64,000 nt of DNA from Methanospirillum purgamenti. GTDB taxonomy: Archaea; Halobacteriota; Methanomicrobia; Methanomicrobiales; Methanospirillaceae. Each line of letters begins with the position of its first letter. Positions within the stretch are counted from its first letter, which is position 1. The DNA lies in assembly GCF_018502485.1 (NCBI RefSeq), contig NZ_CP075546.1. One strand, 5' to 3'. Shown piece by piece: positions 36,837-46,918 of the stretch. Under the pieces are notes generated by a model, which saw only the letters and a program-made list of their open reading frames with translations, was not told the origin of the DNA and ran no database searches. Made by a program: the position numbers and the translations under genes.

Positions 36837-36905
36837 TTGCTGAATCTTAATTTTATTTACCGCCTTATTTATCGGATTCTCTGATATTCTCATGAGAAAA
36901 GAGAT

Positions 36906-39684
36906 TTATGGTTCGTTCAAATTGGAGGTGATGGGAATATCTTCAGTCCCAAAGAAGGAAAGTCTTCCCTGATTATCCGAAGAGGTGCATAACCGTCCAT
37001 CATCCAATACAAGCTCAAACGTCCCAGGTGGAGTAACTTCTCTGATGTAATCTTCCATCACCATACAATTCTCACACCCTTCAGCCTTTTCATCTACATC
37101 AGGTTTCAAGGTTCCTTTATACCAGGGTTTGCTATTCCAATACAAGGTATAGGGTATTCTGCCAGACTCATCTGTTTTCATTGCAATAGTACTGATCTTA
37201 AAGACCTCCGAATAATCCCGGGTAGATGTTCTTGCATGGACTTCCTGAATTGTGCAGCAATCTTTACAGGGTTCTTTTTCTCCGGCAAGAACAGATATTT
37301 TATAGACAGACTCTATTTTTTCCGGTTTTATTTCACCACCAGTTTCAGGGATCTCTACAATCTGGTCCTCATACCCATCGTCATGTTCGAAGGTTATCAG
37401 ATACTCTCCAGGATGTACTCCGGTTATGAGTAATGGGGTTTCACCCTGTGGTTCTCCATTTATGTAAACCTCAATATTTTCGGGTTGTTCCATAAGATTA
37501 ATTGTCCCAAATACTGTTTCTGTTGGCTCACTTTCATGAGTCTCTCCTTCTATTCTACTGATTAATCCTTCATTCTGGTTAGGTGTAATGATTGGTTGTA
37601 TTTCAGGAGTAACCTCAATTGTAGGCTCAACTGTCAAGGTGGGTTCAGGGGTAACCTCAATGGTGGGTTCTAAGGTCAGTGTTGGTTCAGGAGTAACCTC
37701 ACGAGTGGGTTCAACCGTCAAGGTGGGTTCAGGGGTAACCTCAATGGTGGGTTCTAAGGTCAGTGTTGGTTCAGGAGTAACCTCACGAGTGGGTTCAACC
37801 GTCAAGGTGGGTTCAGGGGTAACCTCAATGGTGGGTTCAACTGTAAATGTAGGTTCGGGGGTAACCTCACGAGTGGGTTCAACCGTCAAGGTGGGTTCAG
37901 GAGTAACCTCAGAGGTAGGCTCTACGGTCAAGGTGGGTTCAGGGGTAACCTCAATTGTAGGTTCAACCGTCAGTGTAGGCTCTGGTGTAACCTCAAAGGT
38001 AGGTTCTACGGTCAACGTTGGCTCGGGAGTGACCTCACGAGTGGGTTCAACCGTAAATGTAGGTTCAGGGGTAACCTCAATTGTAGGTTCTACAGTCAAT
38101 GTGGGTTCTGGAGTGACCTCACGAGTGGGTTCAACCGTAAATGTAGGTTCAACGGTCAAGGTGGGTTCAGGGGTAACCTCAATTGTAGGCTCAACCGTAA
38201 ATGTGGGTTCTGGAGTGACCTCACTTGTGGGTTCAACCGTCAGTGTTGGTTCAGGGGTAACCTCAACGGTGGGTTCTACCGTAAATGTAGGTTCAGGGGT
38301 AACCTCAACAGTAGGTTCTACGGTCAAGGTGGGTTCTGGAGTACCCTCAAAGGTAGGTTCTACGGTCAAGGTGGGTTCTGGAGTGATCTCAACGGGGGGT
38401 TCTACCGTTAATGTAGGTTCAGGAGTAACCTCAAAGGTAGGCTCTACGGTCAATGTTGGCTCGGGAGTGACCTCACTTGTGGTTTCAACCGTCAGTGTTG
38501 GCTCCGGAGTAACCTCAAAGGTAGGCTCTACGGTCAAGGTGGGTTCTGGGGTAACCTCAATTGTAGGTTCTACGGTCAATGTTGGCTCGGGAGTGACCTC
38601 ACTTGTGGGTTCAACCGTAAATGTAGGTTCGGGGGTAACCTCAATGGTAGGCTCTACGGTCAAGGTGGGTTCTGGAGTGATCTCAACGGTGGGTTCTACC
38701 GTAAATGTAGGTTCAGGGGTAACCTCAACAGTAGGTTCTACGGTCAAGGTGGGTTCTGGAGTGATTTCAACGGTGGGTTCTACCGTAAATGTAGGTTCAG
38801 GGGTAACCTCAACAGTAGGTTCTACGGTCAAGGTGGGTTCTGGAGTACCCTCAAAGGTAGGTTCTACGGTCAATGTTGGCTCGGGAGTGACCTCAACAGT
38901 AGGTTCTACGGTCAACGTAGGTTCAGGGGTAACCTCAATTGTAGGTTCTACAGTCAATGTTGGCTCGGGAGTGACCTCAACGGTGGGTTCAACCGTAAAT
39001 GTAGGTTCAGGGGTAACCTCAATTGTAGGTTCTACAGTCAATGTTGGCTCGGGAGTGACCTCAACGGTGGGTTCAACCGTAAATGTAGGTTCAGGGGTAA
39101 CCTCAATTGTAGGTTCTACAGTCAATGTTGGCTCGGGAGTGACCTCAACGGTGGGTTCAACCGTAAATGTAGGTTCAGGAGTAACCTCAATGGTAGGCTC
39201 TACCGTAAATGTGGATTCTGAAGTGACCTCACGAGTGGGTTCAACTGTCAGTGTTGGTTCAGGGGTAACCTCAATTGTAGGCTCTACCGTAAATGTGGAT
39301 TCTGAAGTGACCTCACGAGTGGGTTCAACTGTCAGTGTTGGTTCAGGGGTAACCTCAATTGTAGGTTCTACCGTAATTGTTGGCTCGGGAGTGACCCCAA
39401 CAGTAGGCTCTACGGTCAACGTAGGTTCAGGAGTAACCTCAATTGTAGGCTCAACCGTCAAGGTGGGTTCTAAGGTCAGTGTTGGCTCGGGGGTGACCTC
39501 AAGCGTCGGTTCAACCGTCAAGGTAGGTTCAGGAGTAACCTCAACAGTGGGTTCTAAGGTCAATGTTGGTTCGGGAGTAACCTTAATTGTAGGCTCAACC
39601 GTCAGTGTTGGTTCTGGAGTGACCTCAATTGTAGGTTCTATGGTCAATGTTGGCTCGGGAGTGATCTCACGAGTGGGTTCAACC
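36906..39684 (-). pseudogene. giant Pro/Thr/Glu-rich repeat surface protein, C-terminal part (split by IS)
   Basis: The 3' half of a gene broken by an IS at 39685-41233. It holds roughly 48-50 copies of a 14-residue unit (TVEPTIEVTPEPTL type, 42 bp). A PEGA-like domain follows (VYINGEPQGETPLLITGVHP), then a Cys-containing tail (CKDCC, CENC) of about 150 residues. The open frame 36906-39647 begins inside the repeats at an internal ATG, so it has no natural start. Repeats are low in complexity and acidic, as in stalk or cell-wall proteins. If the IS were removed precisely, frame and repeat register continue from the N-terminal part, with 5,352 bp in all. Confidence 0.8.
37600..39676 (-). repeat. 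42-bp tandem repeats in the giant gene, block 1
   Basis: About 48-50 units of 42 bp encoding the 14-residue VEPTxEVTPEPTLT motif. The third codon position and one variable residue (I, V, S, R or F after VEPT) differ between units; several higher-order repeats of 84-126 bp show recent unequal exchange. Both strands stay open in this block, so the reverse strand carries a long artefact frame. Confidence 0.9.
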
Positions 39685-41233
39685 CTGAACTCGGTATCAG
39701 TTAGGGAATATTGGGTAATTTAATTTGCGCGACAAGTCCCGAACCCTCTTTGGAACCTCTGACAATTCAGTACTTTCACCCACCTGATATGCGTACACTT
39801 TACTGAACTTTGTGAGGAGATCGTGAGGAGATATTTGAGTTAAAAGTTTGGCTGCCTTCAAACGATTTAATATTGCACAATAAATGTACAAACAGATAAA
39901 TGATACAAAAATATGCCCAAAAAGTGCCTCATTACTTCGCAGGTAAATTTTGTCAGCCCTCAACTCATTTTTGAACGTATCAAAGTGTTTTTCAACCATA
40001 TCACGTGATTTATAGAGTTCATAAACCTCTTGTTCAGGGAGATCAACTGTTGTTAAAAAAAGAGCCAACCCAACCTTTTTTAAGCCCAAATTTAATTCTT
40101 CTCTAGATATCTCTCCTCTTTCAAATTTTGAGTACAACGTTTTCTTCTCATCGAGAGCAAGATCTTCATTCTCAAAGCGGTACAACATGAAGTCCCCAAT
40201 TGACCTCTTTCCACAGTGAATTAGTTTTGAATGAAAGGAAAAACTTCCGGTTAGATGGATCCGTGTTTTATAATGGATACTATCCCGTTTTAATGGGATA
40301 ATAAATCGAATTGATCGTGCTACCATCTCTTGAAAATTATCCTCTGAAATAAATCCTCGATCCATGAGTAAGACTTTATTTTTGAGATCAATTTCTTTTA
40401 AGGACAATTTAAGGGTACTAACATCATTCACACTTCCTGGAACGGACCGGATCATTACTGGAAGTCCATTATCTCGGCTACAAAATAGAGCGATATGATG
40501 ATGATTATGATATATTCCTTCTGAAATGTATGCATTTTCACTGAAGGTAATAGAAGATGAGTATGACTCGATAAAACTTAGATCATATATTAGTTGTTCA
40601 GAATTTGAAGAGAGATATGAAAATATTTTTTGTTGACTTGCCCGATTTAATCCTATTTCATGCAAAACTACAGATAAATTCTTTGGACTACAATCCGGAT
40701 GAATTGAGTTAGGAGATGCTAATTTTGACCACAAATCTCCAACTCTTTTTAGCGGGACATATCCGGCAATCCGCGTAGCAACTAATGCATATATTTCTGC
40801 ATAGTGAGAAGGAAATGCATCTTCGAGTGTAGGAAGAATTGATTTGAATTCTTCTTCGATAATGGCAGCATTCCCGTATTCATGAATCGATATCTGTCTG
40901 GATGATCCTTTCTTAGGAATGCGGTCTTCTTTTCGGATAAGACCATATTTTTGATCTAATCTGCCAAGATATTTTGAGACCTTTTTCGCTTTTTTTGTAA
41001 CAGGATCATATCTGGACGTTGAATGATAGACATACGGTTTGTTTTGGATCATCTTTATCTCCAAGCACTTTTCTCCCGCTCGTCGTTTCTCTTCTAACCA
41101 GTTTTTGATCCATCTTTCCATATGATATAATATTAGGGAATATAAATATTTATAGTTTGCGGCCATAAATTGATGTGTTTGAAAATTAGAGGAAAACTTA
41201 TCCGAAAGTCATCCCTAACTCAGCCGAGTTCAG
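39685..41233 (-). mobile_element. IS1634-like insertion sequence inside the giant repeat gene
   Basis: 1,549 bp. The left end CTGAACTCGG...TTAGGGA and the right end (reverse complement CTGAACTCGG...TTAGGGA) form an imperfect inverted repeat of about 23 bp. An 8-bp direct repeat GTTCAACC flanks it (39677-39684 and 41234-41241). Joining the flanks once over that repeat restores the 42-bp repeat phase and the reading frame, so this is a fairly recent, simple insertion. Confidence 0.9.
39697..41166 (-). CDS. IS1634-like DDE transposase
   Basis: A 489-residue transposase. The N-terminus has the family feature of a small DNA-binding region (YDPVTKKAKKVSKYLGRLDQ), the catalytic core includes VLLMDRGFISEDNF, and YELYKSRDMVEKHFDTFKNE carries the final Glu. 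Intact frame; stops 12 bp from the left IS end. Confidence 0.85.
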   Translation of the reverse strand: MAANYKYLYSLILYHMERWIKNWLEEKRRAGEKCLEIKMIQNKPYVYHSTSRYDPVTKKAKKVSKYLGRLDQKYGLIRKEDRIPKKGSSRQISIHEYGNAAIIEEEFKSILPTLEDAFPSHYAEIYALVATRIAGYVPLKRVGDLWSKLASPNSIHPDCSPKNLSVVLHEIGLNRASQQKIFSYLSSNSEQLIYDLSFIESYSSSITFSENAYISEGIYHNHHHIALFCSRDNGLPVMIRSVPGSVNDVSTLKLSLKEIDLKNKVLLMDRGFISEDNFQEMVARSIRFIIPLKRDSIHYKTRIHLTGSFSFHSKLIHCGKRSIGDFMLYRFENEDLALDEKKTLYSKFERGEISREELNLGLKKVGLALFLTTVDLPEQEVYELYKSRDMVEKHFDTFKNELRADKIYLRSNEALFGHIFVSFICLYIYCAILNRLKAAKLLTQISPHDLLTKFSKVYAYQVGESTELSEVPKRVRDLSRKLNYPIFPN

Positions 41234-41769
41234 GTTCAACCGTCAAGGTAGGTTCAGGGGTAACCTCAACGGTAGGCTCTACCGTAAATGTGGATTCTGA
41301 AGTAACCTCAACAGTAGGCTCTACGGTCAACGTAGGTTCAGGAGTAACCTCAATTGTAGGCTCAACCGTCAGTGTTGGCTCAGGGGTAACCTCAATTGTA
41401 GGCTCAACCGTCAATGTGGGTTCTGGAGTGACCTCACTGGTGGGTTCAACCGTAAATGTAGGTTCAGGAGTAACCTCAATTGTAGGTTCTACGGTCAATG
41501 TTGGCTCAGGAGTGACCTCAACGGTGGGTTCTACGGTCAAGGTGGGTTCTGGAGTGACCTCACTGGTGGGTTCAACCGTCAGTGTTGACTCAGGGGTAAC
41601 CTCGACGGTGGGTTCAACCGTAAATGTGGATTCTGAAGTAACCTCAATTGTAGGTTCTACGGTCAATGTTGGCTCGGGAGTGACCTCAACGGTGGGTTCA
41701 ACCGTCAGTGTTGGCTCAGGGGTAACCTCACTGGTGGGTTCAACGGTCAGTTTGGAATCAGAAATGAAA

Positions 41770-42995
41770 CCATACGTAGATTCAGGACTGACGGTTCCTT
41801 TGGGTTCAACCTTGGATTCGGAAACGGAGTCACCCTTATCGGTCTTCTCTTTTTCGGGGAGTAAAACCTGAGCACCGGGCTTCGTACCGCTCGTTCCATC
41901 ATAACCAGGGGTTGCAAGGGTTTCGCCTTCACTGGTTATCGCCTGGGATCCAGACGGGGTGGTTACCTGGGCTCCACCCTTATCTTTCACGTCTTTTTGG
42001 TCTTTTGTTGAAACCACGGTTGGAGTAGATTCAGGACTGACAGTTACTTTCGGTTCAACTTTGGATTCGGAAACGGAGTCACCCTTATCGGCCTTGTCTT
42101 TTTCAGGGAGTAAGACCTGAGCACCAGGTTTTGTGCCGCTCGTTCCATCATAACCGGGTGTTGCAAGGGTTTCACCTTCACCGGTTATCGCCTGGGATCC
42201 AGATGGGGTGGTTACCTGGGCTCCACCTTTATCTTTCACGTCTTTCTGGTCTTTTGTTGAACCAACAGTTGGAGTCGGTTCAGGACTGACGGTTACTTTC
42301 GGTTCAACTTTGGATTCGGAAACGGAGTCACCTTTTTCGGTCTTGCCTTTTTCAGGGAGTAAGACCTGAGCACCAGGTTTTGTGCCGCTTGTTCCATCAT
42401 AACCAGGTGTTGCAAGGGTTTCACCTTCACCGGTTATCGCCTGGGATCCAGACGGGGTGGTTACCTGGGCTCCACCCTTATCTTTCACGTCTTTTTGGTC
42501 TTTTGTTGAAACCACGGTTGGAGTAGATTCAGGACTGACGGTTCCTTTGGGTTCAACCTTGGATTCGGAAACGGATTCACCCTTATCGGTCTTGTCTTTT
42601 TCGGGGAGTAAAACCTGAGCACCGGGCTTTGTACCGCTCGTTCCATCATAACCAGGGGTTGCAAGGGTTTCGCCTTCATCCGTAATCTCCTGTGACCCAG
42701 AAGGTGTAGTTACTTGGGCTCCACCTTTATCTTTCTCATCTTCCTGGACTTCTGTTGAAACCACGGTTGGAATAGAATCAGGACTGATGATTTCTTCAGG
42801 TTCAACCTTGGATTCGGAAACGGAGTCACCCTTATCGGTCTTGTCTTTTTCGGGGAGTAAAACCTGAGCACCAGGCTTTGTACCGCTCGTTCCATCATAA
42901 CCAGGGGTTGCAAGGGTTTCGCCTTCATCCGTAATCTCCTGTGACCCAGAGGGGGTTGTAACCTGGGCTCCACCTTTATTTTTCTCCTCAATGAA
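41770..42995 (-). repeat. 249-bp tandem repeats in the giant gene, block 2
   Basis: Five units of about 249 bp (83 residues, GGAQVTTPSGSQ...KPGAQVLLPEK...). The units are strongly similar, with the outer ones more diverged (EEIISPDSIP instead of KVTVSPESTP). Recent tandem duplication. Confidence 0.85.
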
Positions 42996-43059
42996 TTCTT
43001 CATTTATTAGAACCAATGAAGAAAGATCATTCGTCAACTCTTCTTCCAAACTGGACAGA

Positions 43060-43510
43060 GACTCCCCGAATATTGCTCCGTTCGCTGTTGATATCTCAAA
43101 ATTTGAAGATTCCTGTTCTTCATCGGTAATAATTGTTGTTGTGACCGGCTCAATATGAGCAATAGATTCAATTACCGGAGGAACTACTTCAGATTCTAAA
43201 CCCTCTCCGAATATTGCTCCGTTTGCTATTGAAAAATCAAAATTTGCTTGTTCTGTTTCTTCTTCGGTTATTGGTATTATTTCAACCGACTCAATATGAG
43301 AAAATGTATCAATAACCAGAGGAACTTCTTCGGATTCTAAACCCTCTCCAAATATTGCCCCATTTGCCATTGAGATCTCAAAATCGAGATCAAAATCTGC
43401 CCATGAACCAAATACATCCTCTTCTGGTGGCTCAATCGTAGATATCGATTCGAATTCTAACACACCTTCATCAGAATTGAGACCCTCACCAAATATTGCT
43501 CCATTTGCGA
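43060..43510 (-). repeat. ANGAIFGEGL repeats near the N-terminus of the giant protein
   Basis: Four copies of a 10-residue core ANGAIFGEGL (the last reading ANGAIFGESL) separated by 60-85 variable acidic residues. They belong to a degenerate longer repeat and may form a structural module just behind the signal peptide. Confidence 0.75.
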
Positions 43511-44110
43511 TAGAAATTTCATATTCAAGGTTTTCAATTAAAGAAGGATCTATTGGAGGAATCAAGTTCGGATCTGGTTCCGAAGAGGGAACTGGCTCTT
43601 CCCAATCAAGAGACTCAGTTATATCAATATCTTCCCAATTTACTGGTTCCTCATATTCTTCATCTAATAAATCATTCCAATCAAATGGCTCAGCAGGTTC
43701 TGTGGGCTCAGGTGTTGGAACAACCGTAGTATTATCAGCATATGAATAACTAACCAATAAAAATAATATCAATAATACTATTTTAACTGATAATTTCCAT
43801 GATCGTGATACCATTTTTCCACCCCTGTGTTATTTTTCTCTCACACCAATAATTACGACAAATATCTGACACAAAAAAAGTTCATTGCAAAATTTCAAAT
43901 GACCAGTGTGTTGTCGAGATTTCTTGATTTAGCATTGGTCATATATGGAAAAAGATGATTGTGAAATCTCATTCGTTCTATGTTAATCGTTAGTAAGTCA
44001 TAATGTTATTTATATGTATTGGTCAAAGAATCAATCACTTTAAATGATGTCCGCTACATAAAAATCCAGATATTTTTATAAAATGAATATCAATCGTATG
44101 CAATTCTACG

Positions 44111-44124
44111 ATATAATTTTATAA
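44111..44124 (+). promoter_or_regulatory. TATA box cut off from its gene by an IS
   Basis: ATATAATTTTATAA lies just left of the IS at 44133-45887. With the IS removed, it would sit about 37 bp upstream of the ATG at 45911, the usual distance for an archaeal promoter. With the IS in place the box is 1.8 kb from that gene. Confidence 0.5.
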
Positions 44125-44132
44125 GAGATGTT

Positions 44133-45887
44133 CATCAAAGACAGCTTAAGTAGTTGAGAAGGGAGAACGTATATATTTTTCATCAAATCGTAACAAAAAA
44201 TGTGTGAATAATTTATTTTCTCTTTCCGGCATTCCTTCTTTTAGGATCCCTGACAGCGCGAATGGTCTGTCTAACTATTTATTGACTTTTGAATTGAATA
44301 ATAAACAGTACTATAACAAAAACACGATAAATTCAACTTTAAATGGAAATTTTTTACGATAGCCTTCGCTATGAAAAGCCATCCTATGCGTTATCAATAA
44401 TTACGTGCGATTATTGAAAGGAAGAAAACTTCAACGAGATTAATTCTCTATTTTGTCTGTTTTGAGCGAGTTGCCGCAATGATCTTTCGAGTTTGTGCCA
44501 CCTTCTCTCTACAAAACAAATTCCAAAATATTGCTGATTCAGAATACTTAAAAATTCTAAACCTTTTTCAGCAAATATTTTAGACCAAAGTAGGGGAGTA
44601 TACTTATCTTTCAAATTACTATCAGTTGATGAAATAATCCAACAATAAAGATCGCGACTAATGATAAAACGAAGCATAATGGAGTAAATATGAATATATG
44701 CTAAAGGGACATTTCCAAGTAACATTTTCCCCAAATCATAGTCCATTTTCAGTTCTTTGAAAATGAGTTCAATCACCCATCGATATCGGTAAATTTCATA
44801 GATATCTTCAGGAGAGAATTCCTCATATGGTAGATTTGTCATGTATAATTGCCATTTTTTGGAAAGAGAATTCCAATGACAAATCACTCTAAATTCCTGA
44901 AAATGTTCTATTTTTTTCTCTTTTCTAATAAAGAAGGAACATTTAAGATCATAAACTCCATTTTTTGAGATTTTCTCTAAAAAATCTCCTAATTTGATTC
45001 TTGTAAAGCAATTAATATCTACTATGGAAATGAAATCTGAAGGTGCAGAGATTATACTGCAAACTTCAGGAATCGCATTGGATTTTACACGACTAATAAA
45101 AAATCCTCCATGCTCCTGAATTTTCGCAAATGATTTCAGGGAATAATATCCTAAATCGTTTAAGAGAAGTGAATCCTTAACTTCTGGTCCAATATTTAGC
45201 ATTTTAGAATCGTGGACTCTTTCTGATGTTATTGTTGTACTTGTTACAGAATGAGAAATTGCACTGTATACTGCATGAATCTTTAACCCTGCAGAATTAT
45301 TCCGGGAACGAGCAGCGGGATGTAATTCATAGAGTTTTTTACTTATGCGAATAATGCTGCTATCCTGTATTAAAATGTCTTTAAAACTCTGAACAGTTCC
45401 CTTTAAACGAGCGGGGGATTGAACAGCCATTTGTTCAATATAATGATCCAATAAGACTCTAAGAAAATCTACGAGTCTCATATTCATCCATTTTCTAAAA
45501 CTCTGGTTTCTAATGGGTTTTTGATTCGAAGGACTATCATTAAAGTCAACATATCTTCGATGTAATTCTTCCACAGATGGTAGTTGATGACAACTGATCC
45601 CAAAAATTAGAACGTAGACCAAATAGACAGGATCTAATTTCCTTTTTCGTTTTAAAAATCCTGTTTTGCGGGCGGTTCCTTCAATGTACTCATAGGTGAA
45701 TTTGTCTGAAAACCATGATTTAAGGGTTTTTAGACCACCGCAAGAGAGAGTGTTCATATTCCGGAACAATCCCGAAGGGAGGGTCTACTAGTATATATAG
45801 GTGCCGATTTGAAGCATTAAATACAAAATTCTCAGTAACACTCAATTTTGAATACTATCTAACTCAAATCTAAAGCTGTCTTTGATG
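44133..45887 (-). mobile_element. IS4-family insertion sequence with 10-bp target duplication
   Basis: 1,755 bp. The ends are a perfect 15-bp inverted repeat, CATCAAAGACAGCTT at the left and its complement at the right (45873-45887). A 10-bp direct repeat AAGAGATGTT flanks the element (44123-44132 and 45888-45897). A 10-bp duplication suits the IS4 family. The element sits 23 bp upstream of the start of a secreted-protein gene. Confidence 0.92.
44411..45769 (-). CDS. IS4-family DDE transposase
   Basis: A 452-residue transposase: D in DILIQDSSIIRISK, D in SLLLNDLGYYSLKSF, and Y-x2-R-x3-E-x6-K as YRYRWVIELIFKELKMD. Full length and intact. A TATA-like CCTATATATACT lies about 20 bp upstream of the ATG. 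Distantly related to the 11100-12434 transposase. Confidence 0.9.
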   Translation of the reverse strand: MFRNMNTLSCGGLKTLKSWFSDKFTYEYIEGTARKTGFLKRKRKLDPVYLVYVLIFGISCHQLPSVEELHRRYVDFNDSPSNQKPIRNQSFRKWMNMRLVDFLRVLLDHYIEQMAVQSPARLKGTVQSFKDILIQDSSIIRISKKLYELHPAARSRNNSAGLKIHAVYSAISHSVTSTTITSERVHDSKMLNIGPEVKDSLLLNDLGYYSLKSFAKIQEHGGFFISRVKSNAIPEVCSIISAPSDFISIVDINCFTRIKLGDFLEKISKNGVYDLKCSFFIRKEKKIEHFQEFRVICHWNSLSKKWQLYMTNLPYEEFSPEDIYEIYRYRWVIELIFKELKMDYDLGKMLLGNVPLAYIHIYSIMLRFIISRDLYCWIISSTDSNLKDKYTPLLWSKIFAEKGLEFLSILNQQYFGICFVERRWHKLERSLRQLAQNRQNRELISLKFSSFQ

Positions 45888-45910
45888 AAGAGATGTTCTA
45901 ACAATATCGT

Positions 45911-46789
45911 ATGAAATCGATAGTAATTGGTTCAATTTTCATATTTATCTGCTTAAGTTTGGTTGGTATTGGGAGTGCTGAAATAAATACATTAGACAAT
46001 CCTCCCGAATGGAAAGAGGGATATTTCCCTACGTATCCGATGGATCCAAAAATAACCTGGGTGGGGAATTTATCCCTTGAAGCTGGATATCCCCTTGTAG
46101 ATCATGCATTTGGGCCATTTACTGAGAAAGACTGGGATATGTATGGTGTTGAGAAAGAACATGTAATACGAATAATTGCATACGAAAATCCCCCTCTTTT
46201 CCCAAATAAGACGGCATATGCAATTTATCATGAAGGGCTTGAAACTATGCCATGGCTTATTGAGATGAAAAATCCAGTGACTGGTGATGATATGCTGGCC
46301 CAGGTAGCATCTACCCCCAAGGGGAAATATAATCCTGATTTAACACCTCTTGAAAATGATAAGCAAAACAATATCGGCTGGTATGTTGTTGACGGAACGA
46401 TGTATCCACGAACATGGATTAGTGGTCATCTTGCAGAAGGGCAGACCTGGGTAGAATACTGGGGACCTTTCAATCCGGATAAGGAAGGATCCAAAGTAAG
46501 AAAAAGGACATACACTATCACTGAAGAGCCGGTAACCTTTGCAGGAAAAACATATGACGGATATAAGGTTAGAATCGTTGGTCCTCATATCATCGCAAAT
46601 GTTCCAGTCGAATCGGTTGAGGAATTAACACTTGTTGATGGTATTGGTGTTACCTCAAGAATGTTGTCACATACTGCGACTGAACCATTCGTAAGAAATT
46701 CTTCGATTACCGGAAAACAAACCATGCCAGAAGGAACTATGATATTCCGCCATCTGGTGACAATGCTCTCAATGGACCAAGGTAACTAG
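45911..46789 (+). CDS. secreted protein of unknown function
   Basis: A 292-residue protein with a signal peptide (SIVIGSIFIFICLSLVGIGS, cleavage near SAEI). The remainder is soluble, beta-rich and without a family I recognise (WVGNLSLEAGYPLVDHAFGP, TWVEYWGPFNPD). The start codon lies 13 bp beyond the target duplication of an IS, so its native TATA box is now 1.8 kb upstream; expression depends on whether the IS end offers a new promoter. Another secreted-protein gene follows at 46919 on the same strand. Confidence 0.65.
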   Translation: MKSIVIGSIFIFICLSLVGIGSAEINTLDNPPEWKEGYFPTYPMDPKITWVGNLSLEAGYPLVDHAFGPFTEKDWDMYGVEKEHVIRIIAYENPPLFPNKTAYAIYHEGLETMPWLIEMKNPVTGDDMLAQVASTPKGKYNPDLTPLENDKQNNIGWYVVDGTMYPRTWISGHLAEGQTWVEYWGPFNPDKEGSKVRKRTYTITEEPVTFAGKTYDGYKVRIVGPHIIANVPVESVEELTLVDGIGVTSRMLSHTATEPFVRNSSITGKQTMPEGTMIFRHLVTMLSMDQGN

Positions 46790-46918
46790 AAAAAAGGAAT
46801 TTTAAAGCAGTATAATTATTTGAAAGATTTCAAAAAAACTGGTGAGGAAAGACGACCCATTGGGTCTCAAAATTTTTTTAAAACCACCTCTCAAAAAAAT
46901 CATATCTATGGACAAAAA

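Larger units (their letters stand above)
41234..43814 (-). pseudogene. giant repeat surface protein, N-terminal part (split by IS)
   Basis: The 5' half of the same gene. It begins with a signal peptide (SVKIVLLILFLLVSYSYA, about 9-26), so the product is exported. Four to five copies of an 'ANGAIFGEGL' unit with variable spacers follow. Next come five 83-residue units (249 bp) starting GGAQVTTPSGSQ and ending in a Lys/Glu-rich stretch, then twelve 14-residue VEPTxEVTPEPTLT units. The open frame runs to 41220 into the IS, adding only three foreign residues and a stop. Together with the C-terminal half the gene was 1,783 codons. Without excision only a truncated secreted protein is made. Confidence 0.85.

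Noticed and set aside
37600..39676. Tandem repeats as a CRISPR array
   Set aside because: The units are contiguous 42-bp coding repeats with no unique spacers; they are in frame with a protein.
37588..39723. 711-codon open frame on the plus strand across the repeat block
   Set aside because: It is the antisense of the 42-bp repeats; it has no signal peptide, no start context and no recognisable domain, and it extends into an IS end.
46820..46918. TTG start 99 bp upstream of the secreted protein
   Set aside because: The added 33 residues hide the signal peptide that begins at the ATG at 46919.
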